Positions 1 through 4,716 of a DNA stretch of 8,151 nt are shown here, in pieces. The position numbers and the translations under genes were made by a program. The DNA lies in the NCBI GenBank assembly GCA_002315325.1, contig DCGU01000039.1:1-8151 (forward strand), read 5' to 3'. How positions within the stretch are numbered: the first letter of the stretch is position 1; each line of letters begins with the position of its first letter. The notes beneath the pieces are model-generated. The model saw nothing but the letters and a program-made list of their open reading frames with translations. It was not told where the DNA came from and did not search any database. The DNA comes from Clostridiales bacterium UBA1770. Lineage in GTDB: Bacteria > Bacillota > Clostridia > Oscillospirales > CAG-272.

Positions 1-1
1 C

Positions 2-583
2 AACTTGCTATTGCAATTTACGAAAGAAATGTTTCTTACAGAAGAGCCGGACTTGATTGTTCCGTTTTATAATCGAAACAATAAGGTGGTGTTGAATCCC
101 AAGAAAACGGTTCTATGTTTTTACAGCCCTGACGTTGACCTATATCGCAGAATGGAAAATGTCATCAATGATATCCATATTTATAAAGAGTATATGGGAG
201 TAATAGGACTTGATATTACAGTGACGGATGATATGGACTATGAATGGCAGAAGTTTATTATGCTTCTCAACCAACTGTTTTTGGCAGTCTTGGCGTGTAA
301 TGGGATTAAAATAATAATGAATGCCAGAATTGGCAGCCCAATATCTATAGAGAATTTTAAGGCCGTCCCCAAAAACATAATTTGGGCTACGAGTTTTCTC
401 GGCTGTGTGAAACTTAGGTCTGAAGCTGATTTCAGCTTCATATCAAAGGTTTTGAAAATTATGCCGACTAAATTGCTCATCTATGGGAAGCATGAAATTA
501 TTGCAGAAAAGCAACTGGATAATATGGGGATTACGTTTCGCATTTATGCCGATATACATCGCCTAACAAAGGGGGTTGCATAA
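2..583 (+). CDS. DUF4417-family protein, 5' end probably outside the window
   Basis: The reading frame is open from base 2 and the family's N-terminal part seems to be missing, so I treat the gene as 5' partial; TTG at 5 or ATG at 29 are alternative starts but neither has a convincing ribosome binding site. The visible ~193 residues follow the DUF4417 pattern known from phages and mobile elements. These are a hydrophobic strand followed by SPDVDLYRRM (family: SPDFSLYRDM), then NGIKIIMNARIGS (family: GI.VIPN.R), then the segment from VPKNIIWAT through FLGCVK, and finally KLLIYG near residue 160. The function of DUF4417 is not established; no catalytic motif, signal peptide or membrane segment is seen. 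Its stop overlaps the next start (TAATG), so it is translationally coupled to the toxin-like gene that follows. The base composition is AT-rich compared with the genes right of 1800. Family assignment is by recalled motif similarity, not by a search. Confidence 0.72.
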   Translation, partial: NLLLQFTKEMFLTEEPDLIVPFYNRNNKVVLNPKKTVLCFYSPDVDLYRRMENVINDIHIYKEYMGVIGLDITVTDDMDYEWQKFIMLLNQLFLAVLACNGIKIIMNARIGSPISIENFKAVPKNIIWATSFLGCVKLRSEADFSFISKVLKIMPTKLLIYGKHEIIAEKQLDNMGITFRIYADIHRLTKGVA

Positions 584-951
584 TGGCAGACGCAAAAACT
601 CCTTACTCTTTGGTTTCAAATTATTACGTTACGGTAACAGTGCCGAATTCAAGTATTGACCAAGGACGATATGACCGAAGCAAAGAACGAGAAAGAAGAT
701 ACAACGAAAGTTGGAGCAACCAAAAAGTGAATATAAATGACGTTGTTGACACATTTGCACCCGGAAGTTCAGGCGTAATTGATGGAGTGAAATTTGTGTT
801 TGAAGGACAGACGTACTCTGTAATTGCTGATATGGCTGCCGGATATTTACGTATTAGAGATAATGCAAGCGGTCAGTACTTGAAGCTTGATGGAACTCCC
901 GGTAATTTGGGAGAGACGCATTTCAAAATCAAAAAGAGGGAGGAAATGTAA
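583..951 (+). CDS. Small protein resembling the C-terminal toxin domain of a polymorphic toxin
   Basis: This 122-residue protein starts at ATG 583, overlapping the previous stop by one base, with a GGGGG-type ribosome binding site just upstream. Residues 1-55 are polar and charged (YDRSKERERRY at 30-40) and look like a linker. Residues about 56-122 form a compact domain with DGVKFVFEG, YSVIADMAAGYLRIRD (78-93), QYLKLDGTPG and a C-terminal THFKIKKREEM. A terminal block of G-Y-x-R-I, a Y-x-x-L/D-G-x-P turn and a final THFKI strand resembles the ends of secreted nuclease-type polymorphic toxins (BECR-like folds). That is my recollection of the pattern, not a database match. There is no N-terminal secretion or trafficking domain, so it could be an orphan toxin tip, a toxin-derived fragment, or an unrelated small protein. 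The next gene starts 1 bp after its stop, which fits a toxin/immunity pair. No signal peptide is seen. Confidence 0.5.
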   Translation: MADAKTPYSLVSNYYVTVTVPNSSIDQGRYDRSKERERRYNESWSNQKVNINDVVDTFAPGSSGVIDGVKFVFEGQTYSVIADMAAGYLRIRDNASGQYLKLDGTPGNLGETHFKIKKREEM

Positions 952-952
952 A

Positions 953-1297
953 ATGGTTATTCGCTTGTTTCTTGATTTGACTGACGTGCATTATTTCGGT
1001 GATATTCCGGAAGCACCGACGACTTCAACAGGCCATATAGAAGATTTCATTCTTTTTCCAACGGACTATGCTTTCTTTAAACCTGATTTAGATGAAATAA
1101 ACACTCGATGCGGTTCTTTGCTTGACGGTGGTGATGCGGATTTCTTTGATGTGGCCAAGTGTAACAAATTAACTCCGTGGATTAAAGAAAGAATGCAAAT
1201 GGAACTTCCTACACGATATAAAGAAATTCTAACTATACTGTTAGATTTTTGTAATCGTGCTTTGGAATTGGGCACGGGGGTGGTTATTGAGTTGTGA
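953..1297 (+). CDS. Putative immunity protein, 114 residues
   Basis: I choose ATG 953 because GGGAGGAAATG immediately upstream supplies a strong Shine-Dalgarno (GGGAGG) at good spacing; the in-frame ATG at 887 lies deep within the preceding gene. The protein opens with a hydrophobic strand (MVIRLFLDL), is acidic in the middle (PDLDEINTRCG, DGGDADFFDV) and ends with a helix-like stretch (YKEILTILLDFCNRALELG) followed by a strand GTGVVIEL. Small, acidic, single-domain proteins placed directly behind a toxin tip gene are typical of immunity proteins, which bind and neutralise the cognate toxin in the cytoplasm. I do not recognise the exact Imm family. It overlaps the next gene by 4 bases (GTGA), which suggests translational coupling. 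Function is inferred from position and size; the existence of the gene is well supported. Confidence 0.62.
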   Translation: MVIRLFLDLTDVHYFGDIPEAPTTSTGHIEDFILFPTDYAFFKPDLDEINTRCGSLLDGGDADFFDVAKCNKLTPWIKERMQMELPTRYKEILTILLDFCNRALELGTGVVIEL

Positions 1298-1641
1298 AAT
1301 CAACATATAAGTTGCTGGGTGTTTTTTGGGATAGAATGGAGACAAAAACCCCTCAAGTAATGCATTTGAGCAATAAATCCGTTCAATCGGTTGATAACAC
1401 CATATCATTTAGTAAATTATTGACAGTTCAGGACGAAAGTGAATATGAGAAAGTAATTTCTGAAATGAATAAAAAGCAGGGTATAAACGTTTTTATTGAT
1501 TTAGAAATAAATTCCGGCAATCCAATCATAGGTGCATTTTTAAGCAAACGTCTTGGCCAAATGGTTTCTCACTTGTTAATAAGTTTTCCGGCAGTATGTT
1601 GCTTTGAAATAAAAAACCCGTCATGTGCTACCAACGCATGA
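1294..1641 (+). CDS. Uncharacterised small protein whose C-terminus runs into a terminator hairpin
   Basis: The reading frame opens with GTG at 1294, overlapping the previous stop (GTGA). ATG 1336, residue 15 in this frame, is the alternative start. The predicted 115 residues begin KSTYKLLGVFWDRM and have a soluble alpha/beta look (DESEYEKVISEMNKK, INVFIDLEINS), with no signal peptide. I do not recognise a family; a second immunity-like or toxin-cluster protein is a reasonable guess from position only. The oddity is the 3' end: the last eight residues (NPSCATNA) are encoded by the hairpin at 1617-1645, which is a terminator on the opposite strand. The region from roughly residue 90 on (MVSHLLISFPAVCCFEIK) is hydrophobic and unlike the rest. 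The gene may therefore be truncated and fused to unrelated DNA near its end. Confidence 0.5.
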   Translation: MKSTYKLLGVFWDRMETKTPQVMHLSNKSVQSVDNTISFSKLLTVQDESEYEKVISEMNKKQGINVFIDLEINSGNPIIGAFLSKRLGQMVSHLLISFPAVCCFEIKNPSCATNA

Positions 1642-1645
1642 CGGG
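1611..1645 (-). terminator. Intrinsic terminator on the minus strand
   Basis: A perfect 9-bp stem (CCCGTCATG 1617-1625 with CATGACGGG 1637-1645) with an 11-nt loop is preceded on the + strand by six A residues at 1611-1616. Read on the minus strand this is a GC-rich hairpin followed directly by six U residues, a canonical rho-independent terminator. On the + strand no U-tract follows, so it is a poor terminator for the upstream + genes. It would end the predicted small RNA starting near 1679, and also any read-through from the GDPD gene at 1794-2531. Confidence 0.8.
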
Positions 1646-1679
1646 GGCATCTGAAGATACGAGTGTTCTTCAAACAAGC
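1611..1679 (-). ncRNA. Predicted ~69-nt small antisense RNA
   Basis: A strong sigma-A type promoter (1686-1714, minus strand) and a canonical minus-strand terminator (1611-1645) lie so close together that the predicted transcript is only about 69 nt, with the first base near 1679. The RNA would fold into a 5' stem (TGAAGA with TCTTCA, 9-nt loop) followed by the 9-bp terminator hairpin. No reading frame with a ribosome binding site fits on this strand. The 3' half is antisense to the end of the + strand gene at 1294-1641. Two short hairpins, a U-tail and convergence on a neighbour's 3' end are the layout of antitoxin RNAs of type I toxin-antitoxin loci and of other small antisense regulators. 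No type I toxin peptide is visible on the + strand here, so the class is uncertain. Existence is inferred from promoter plus terminator. Confidence 0.55.
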
Positions 1680-1685
1680 ATATAT

Positions 1686-1714
1686 AGTTTAACATATTGT
1701 AAAAGAAAAGTCAA
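1686..1714 (-). promoter_or_regulatory. Strong sigma-A type promoter for the small RNA
   Basis: Read on the minus strand: -35 TTGACT (1709-1714), a 17-bp spacer, -10 TAAACT (1686-1691), and an extended -10 TG one base before the -10 box. It closely resembles the promoter upstream of the PC4-like gene (TTGATT, 17 bp, TAAAAT, also with TGT before the -10). No coding start lies within 70 bp downstream. Confidence 0.65.
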
Positions 1715-1740
1715 CAAACACGAGTTGAAATATAACTCGG

Positions 1741-1773
1741 AACGGCCGACTTGCATATTGCAAGTCGGCCGTT
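1741..1773. terminator. Perfect 15-bp inverted repeat, probable bidirectional terminator
   Basis: AACGGCCGACTTGCA (1741-1755) and its exact complement (1759-1773) are separated by three bases, giving a very stable stem 20 bp beyond the stop of the minus-strand GDPD gene. On the + strand it is followed by GTCTTTATTA, moderately U-rich. On the minus strand no U-tract follows. A transcription terminator for the GDPD gene and for read-through from the left is the simplest reading; a protein-binding palindrome is the alternative. Confidence 0.5.
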
Positions 1774-1793
1774 GTCTTTATTACAGTCTGGAA

Positions 1794-2531
1794 TTAATCT
1801 AATCCGCCAAACACGTCCGACTCTATATAATCAATCCCCAGCGTCTTGCTGAACTTGAACGCCTCCTCGGTGTTCGCCGTCCACAGGGCGACCTCGAGGC
1901 CCGCTTGGTGGAAGCGGTCAATCATACGACGGGTAACGACGTTGAGGTCGACGTCCAGGGAGAAGCCCTGTTCCAGGCAGGTTTCCAGGTCGGCAGGGTT
2001 GTCGCCGGCACCGTAGGTAATCATCAAGGGCATGCCGGGGAACATGGCGCGTGTGCGCAGCAGGTTGGCGATGCTGAAGGACTGCATAATGCATTTGTCC
2101 AGAGCGTACACCTCTTCCACCATGCCGAAAATTTCATGCAGCTCGTCGTCGTTGTAGTCGCCCTTGAGCTCCAGGAAGCAGATCATATTGTTGTCGCGCA
2201 TAATTTCCAAATAGCGGCGCATCGTGCACAGGTAGATGACGTCGTCGGTCAGAGGATTGAGCAGCGGCTGTGCCGTGAGCTGTTCGTAGGACGATTCCGA
2301 AACAACGAGTTCCGTACCGTCTGCCAAAATAGCCGTGCTGTTATGGCTGCAGACGTAGACGCCGTCCGTTGTCTTGCGGATATCGGTTTCGCAGCCGCCG
2401 GAACCGTGCTCGGCGGCCTTGGTGAAGGCCAGTTCGGTGTTCATAAAATATTTGGAGCTATAGCCGCGGTGGCCGATCATACAAATGCCGAGGTCTTTGG
2501 CGGGTCTTTTGGCGTTGTCTTCATTGAACAT
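1794..2531 (-). CDS. Glycerophosphodiester phosphodiesterase (GDPD), downstream paralogue
   Basis: A 245-residue cytoplasmic-type GDPD. The family hydrolyses glycerophosphodiesters to glycerol-3-phosphate and an alcohol in a TIM barrel, using a metal ion. The active-site set is complete: GHRGY with H21 and R22, ETD with metal ligands E48 and D50, H63 in SHN, and E121 and K123 in LELKG; WTANTEEAF at 217-225 is the usual late barrel motif. Two family positions deviate: the common HD after the second histidine is HN, and the usual PENT is FMNT. Length is normal for the family and no signal peptide is seen. ATG 2531 is preceded by AAGGAGAG at proper spacing. It is about 82% identical to the GDPD at 3054-3791 (45 differences by my count, no gaps), so it arose by duplication. 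The ribosome binding site abuts the basal arm of the folded repeat at 2546-2774. Confidence 0.9.
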   Translation of the reverse strand: MFNEDNAKRPAKDLGICMIGHRGYSSKYFMNTELAFTKAAEHGSGGCETDIRKTTDGVYVCSHNSTAILADGTELVVSESSYEQLTAQPLLNPLTDDVIYLCTMRRYLEIMRDNNMICFLELKGDYNDDELHEIFGMVEEVYALDKCIMQSFSIANLLRTRAMFPGMPLMITYGAGDNPADLETCLEQGFSLDVDLNVVTRRMIDRFHQAGLEVALWTANTEEAFKFSKTLGIDYIESDVFGGLD

Positions 2532-2545
2532 AATTCTCTCCTTGG

Positions 2546-2774
2546 GGCCTATGAAAAATGCACAGAACGCAAAAAACGTATCAATATATCAAATGCCGGG
2601 TGACTTTTCGTTTTAGTGTTCTACTGTTTTCACTTCTGCGGATTCATTTTGAACGTGCGTTCAAAATGTCCATTTGTTTGTATGTTTTTTGCTATGAACG
2701 AAAGCCGTCGACTGCCGTACGCATGTACGGCGACGCTAGGCTTTCCTCCATTCTGCACTATTTTTCATACGGCC
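2546..2774 (+). repeat. Structured intergenic element, copy 1 (229 nt)
   Basis: This copy and the one at 6298-6524 share order, length and fold. Basal stem: GGCC plus TATGAAAAAT (2546-2559) pairs with ATTTTTCATA, one bulged C and GGCC (2760-2774). Inner stem: GCAAAAAACGTAT (2569-2581) with GTATGTTTTTTGC (2680-2692), two G-T wobbles. Hairpin A: CATTTTGAAC (2645-2654) with GTTCAAAATG (2659-2668). Hairpin B: GAAAGCC (2700-2706) with GGCTTTC (2739-2745), a small CG step, and inner stem GCCGTAC (2714-2720) with GTACGGC (2725-2731). Conserved unpaired blocks are CACAGAaCG, TCTGcGGA, CCATT..TTTG, GCTATG and ATTCTGCACT. Overall this is a three-way junction. It lies between the two GDPD genes, upstream of the one at 1794-2531. 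The strand given is simply that in which both copies read alike; the active strand is unknown. Confidence 0.75.
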
Positions 2775-2865
2775 TATTTTAACTATAAAAATTTATAAAG
2801 ATTGAAACTTGCGCTGCCTTTTTTGACAGCCATTCAAATGCCGGGCTAGGGAAAAAAGAGGCAGA

Positions 2866-2922
2866 ATCGTCGATTGCGGTGTGTCCGCTGTACTTTGTAC
2901 TGCAAGGGCCGCAATCGGCGAT
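2866..2922 (-). terminator. Long hairpin, possible minus-strand terminator after the first GDPD gene
   Basis: ATCGTCGATTGCGG (2866-2879) pairs over 14 positions (one G-T) with CCGCAATCGGCGAT (2909-2922). The 29-nt loop contains a second stem (GCTGTAC with GTACTGC around TTT, one mismatch). On the minus strand the hairpin is followed after about 7 nt by a run of six U (complement of A at 2852-2857), about 130 nt beyond the GDPD stop. The spacing to the U-run is longer than ideal, so termination is plausible but unproven. Confidence 0.4.
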
Positions 2923-2949
2923 AGGAAAAGCACGTTCTTTTTCCAATCT

Positions 2950-2978
2950 TTCTTATGCAAGATGTTTATTCTTGTCAA
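2950..2978 (-). promoter_or_regulatory. Weak candidate promoter for the downstream GDPD gene
   Basis: On the minus strand a consensus -35 TTGACA (2973-2978) is followed after 17 bp by TAAGAA (2950-2955), which matches the -10 consensus at only about half its positions. If used, the transcript would carry the long hairpin and the folded element as leader before the GDPD at 1794-2531. Low confidence because of the poor -10. Confidence 0.25.
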
Positions 2979-3053
2979 AGCGAAATGTATCGTACAAGAG
3001 AAAATAATACTTCTCTTATGCTTTTCCGGTATGACCTTTTTTGACAGCCCGGA

Positions 3054-3791
3054 TTAATCAAGGCCGCCGTAGACGTCAGACTCAATATATTCCACGCCTA
3101 AGGTTTTACAGAATTTGAATGCTTCTTCGGTATTCGCCGTCCACAGGGCGACCTCCAGGCCGGCCTCGTGGAATTCACGGATCATGCGGAGCGTGACCAT
3201 TCTGTAGTCGACGTCCAGGGAGAAGCCCTGTTCCAGGGAGATTTTAAGGTTTTCCGGGTCATCGCCGTTACCGAAGGTGACCATCAGCGGCATATTCGGG
3301 AACATGGTGCGTGTGCGCAGCAGGTTGCCGATTCTGTCGGACTGCATAATGCATTTTTCCAAGGTGAGCACTTCGGCCACCATGCCGAAGATTTCGTGCA
3401 GTTCGTCGTCATTGAATTCCCCCTTGAGTTCCAGGAAGGAAATCATATTGTTGTCGCGCATAATCTCCAAATAGCGGCGCATCGTGCACAGGTAGATGAC
3501 GTCGTCAGTCAGAGGGTTGAGCAGCGGCTGTGCCGTCAGCTCGGCAAAGGTCGAGTCGGACACGACCAGCTCGGTGCCGTCGGCCAAAACGGCCGTGTGA
3601 TTATGGCTGCAGACGTACACGCCGTCTTTTGTTTTGCGGATATCCGTCTCGCAGCCGCCGGAACCGTGCTCGGCGGCCTTAGTGAAAGCCAGTTCGGTGT
3701 TCATAAAATACTTGGAGCTGTAACCGCGGTGGCCGATCATACAGATGCCAAGTTCCTTGGCGGACTTTTTGACGTTTTCCTCGTTGAACAT
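3054..3791 (-). CDS. Glycerophosphodiester phosphodiesterase (GDPD), upstream paralogue
   Basis: A 245-residue GDPD with the full catalytic set at the same positions as its neighbour: H21/R22 in GHRGY, E48 and D50 in ETD, H63 in SHN, E121 and K123 in LELKG, and W217 in WTANTEEAF. The expected activity is metal-dependent hydrolysis of glycerophosphodiesters to glycerol-3-phosphate; the preferred alcohol cannot be read from the sequence. No signal peptide or membrane segment is seen, so it acts in the cytoplasm. ATG 3791 is preceded by AAAGGAG. It lies 25 bp behind the amidotransferase-like gene at 3817-4527 and is almost certainly in the same operon, driven by the promoter near 4573-4603. Differences from the paralogue cluster at residues 78-84, 136-170 and 174-207, while the first 65 residues and the LTDDVIYLCTMRRYLEIM block are nearly unchanged. 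That suggests retained chemistry with possible divergence in substrate-facing loops. Confidence 0.9.
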   Translation of the reverse strand: MFNEENVKKSAKELGICMIGHRGYSSKYFMNTELAFTKAAEHGSGGCETDIRKTKDGVYVCSHNHTAVLADGTELVVSDSTFAELTAQPLLNPLTDDVIYLCTMRRYLEIMRDNNMISFLELKGEFNDDELHEIFGMVAEVLTLEKCIMQSDRIGNLLRTRTMFPNMPLMVTFGNGDDPENLKISLEQGFSLDVDYRMVTLRMIREFHEAGLEVALWTANTEEAFKFCKTLGVEYIESDVYGGLD

Positions 3792-3816
3792 GGTACGGAC
3801 TCCTTTTACTTTAAAA

Positions 3817-4527
3817 TTATAACTGTTTTAATAAATCAGGGTGTTCACGTAAGTTAATCCGTTCGTAGTTTTTGTTCGCGTCAAAGAACCACACGCGGGC
3901 GTCGGGGCGGGCGTGACTGATCAGCAGGTCGTACTTGCCGTCGTGGTACACCAGCGCCGTCTCGTTTTCGCAGGCAATGGCGGACAGGGGGGAGGGCTGC
4001 GTCTTGACGGCCTCGTTGAAGGACTGCCAATTGACGCTCTCATAGTGCGGGCAGTTGCAATAGGGGATGATATTCGTCGCATCCACGAACATAAAACTGC
4101 CTTCGGGCCCGCAGTCGTCGTAGCCGCGCTCAAACCAGCACATACTGCCGGTGGAACCGCCGAACAGCACCTTGCCGGCCGCGTACGCTTCGCGTACGTA
4201 ACGGGCGATATTGTATTTGTTCCAGTAACGCATCAGGAACTTGAGGTTGCCGCCGGGGACGTGGATGATATCCGCCCGGCGGATTTGTTCGGCTGCCAGT
4301 GCCTCGGTCATATAGGCGTGCGTCAGATACAACACGTCGGTGATGCAGCCCATTTTGTCGTACAGGGCGATATTGTCGCGGTCAAGCGCATCGTACGCCG
4401 ACGTGGGAATGAACAGGTAGTGGGGCTCGGCCTTGCCGGACAGCGCCATCACGCGCTTTGCCATCTCAATTTTATCGTAGGCGGCATCAAATCCGCCGCC
4501 GATGGCGATAATCGTTCCTTTAGCCAT
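3817..4527 (-). CDS. Type 1 glutamine amidotransferase-like protein, peptidase S51 (peptidase E-like) family
   Basis: A 236-residue protein with the S51/class I amidotransferase-like fold. It has an N-terminal strand and glycine turn, IIAIGGGF (6-13), then LFIPTSAYD (38-46), VPGGN (90-94), and a nucleophile elbow FGGSTGSMCW (122-131) with the likely catalytic serine S125. A histidine follows in CPHYES (H161), and there are acidic residues in CENETALVY (E187/E189). In peptidase E the comparable elbow is G-x-S-A-G and the serine and histidine cleave Asp-X dipeptides; here T replaces A after the serine. Substrate is not certain, and cyanophycinase-like or other S51 activities remain possible. 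Length is normal and no signal peptide is present. ATG 4527 follows a CGGAGGA ribosome binding site. It is the first gene of the minus-strand operon with the GDPD gene(s), divergent from the CocE-type hydrolase. Confidence 0.82.
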   Translation of the reverse strand: MAKGTIIAIGGGFDAAYDKIEMAKRVMALSGKAEPHYLFIPTSAYDALDRDNIALYDKMGCITDVLYLTHAYMTEALAAEQIRRADIIHVPGGNLKFLMRYWNKYNIARYVREAYAAGKVLFGGSTGSMCWFERGYDDCGPEGSFMFVDATNIIPYCNCPHYESVNWQSFNEAVKTQPSPLSAIACENETALVYHDGKYDLLISHARPDARVWFFDANKNYERINLREHPDLLKQL

Positions 4528-4572
4528 AGTAATCCTCCGTGCCGCCTTTGACGGCTTAAATTCATTTTATAT

Positions 4573-4603
4573 AGTATAACATAAAAAGCACAGCAGTGCA
4601 CAA
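4573..4603 (-). promoter_or_regulatory. Candidate promoter of the amidotransferase-like/GDPD operon
   Basis: On the minus strand the -10 TATACT (4573-4578) is preceded by an extended -10 TG (TGTTATACT). The best -35 is TTGTGC (4598-4603) with a long 19-bp spacer. The start point would be near 4566, about 40 bp before ATG 4527. The extended -10 probably compensates for the suboptimal -35 spacing. Confidence 0.5.
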
Positions 4604-4609
4604 CTTTTA

Positions 4610-4638
4610 TTGCAAACGCAGGTGCATTGTGATACAAT
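4610..4638 (+). promoter_or_regulatory. Candidate promoter of the CocE-type hydrolase
   Basis: TTGCAA (4610-4615), a 17-bp spacer and TACAAT (4633-4638) form a good sigma-A promoter, with a start near 4645. It is back to back with the minus-strand promoter at 4573-4603; the two -35 boxes are only 6 bp apart, so a regulator binding here could affect both directions. A consensus TATAAT at 4647-4652 lacks a correctly spaced -35. Confidence 0.5.
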
Positions 4639-4640
4639 TA

Positions 4641-4668
4641 ACGTACTATAATAATAAGATAGTAACGT
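4641..4668 (+). promoter_or_regulatory. Imperfect dyad at the predicted transcription start
   Basis: ACGTACTAT (4641-4649) and ATAGTAACGT (4659-4668) are inverted copies except for one extra base, separated by 9 bp. Located at the predicted start point and in the 5' UTR of the hydrolase gene, it could be an operator or a short RNA hairpin. No regulator gene is in the window. Confidence 0.3.
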
Positions 4669-4716
4669 CTATCGTATTATCGCAACCGAAATTGATAAGA
4701 AAGAGGATAAACGACC

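Larger units (their letters stand above)
2775..3053. other. Intergenic region with direct repeats and palindromes, no convincing gene
   Basis: This 279-bp stretch lies between the folded element and the stop of the upstream GDPD gene. A 15-nt direct repeat, CCTTTTTTGACAGCC, occurs at 2817-2831 and 3035-3049. Between the copies are a 14-bp stem (next entry), a 6-bp inverted repeat GGAAAA/TTTTCC at 2924-2944, and a 7-bp stem AAGAGAA/TTCTCTT at 2996-3017. A 12-nt word, TCAAATGCCGGG, at 2834-2845 also occurs at 2589-2600 inside the folded element. The 61-codon minus-strand frame at 2793-2978 has no ribosome binding site and is built largely from the palindrome, so I do not call it a gene. The segment looks like a repeat-derived 3' UTR of the GDPD at 3054. 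Confidence 0.5.

Noticed and set aside
1611..1645. Hairpin as a + strand terminator for the left operon
   Set aside because: The A-run precedes and no U-run follows on the + strand; the canonical geometry is on the minus strand.
1638..1802. 54-codon + strand frame starting with ATG in the terminator hairpin
   Set aside because: It reads through the small-RNA promoter, two palindromes and into the end of the GDPD gene; no ribosome binding site. The minus-strand promoter and terminator explain this DNA better.
1905..2603. Long + strand open frames opposite the GDPD and amidotransferase-like genes (also 3168-3857 and 3913-4551)
   Set aside because: They mirror the coding strand of conserved enzymes, are similar to each other only because the GDPD genes are duplicated, and lack ribosome binding sites.
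2546..2774. Simple MITE or insertion-sequence remnant
   Set aside because: The ends are inverted repeats, but no target-site duplication was visible at either copy, and the ends covary within each copy instead of being conserved between copies as transposase sites would be. Not excluded, so kept only as an alternative.
2558..2798. Two + strand frames of 60-74 codons crossing the folded element
   Set aside because: They consist of stems and linkers of the element; copy 2 does not preserve either frame, so selection is on structure rather than coding.
2793..2978. 61-codon minus-strand frame in the GDPD intergenic gap
   Set aside because: No ribosome binding site, and much of it is the 14-bp palindrome and its loop; a repeat-derived noncoding segment is more likely.
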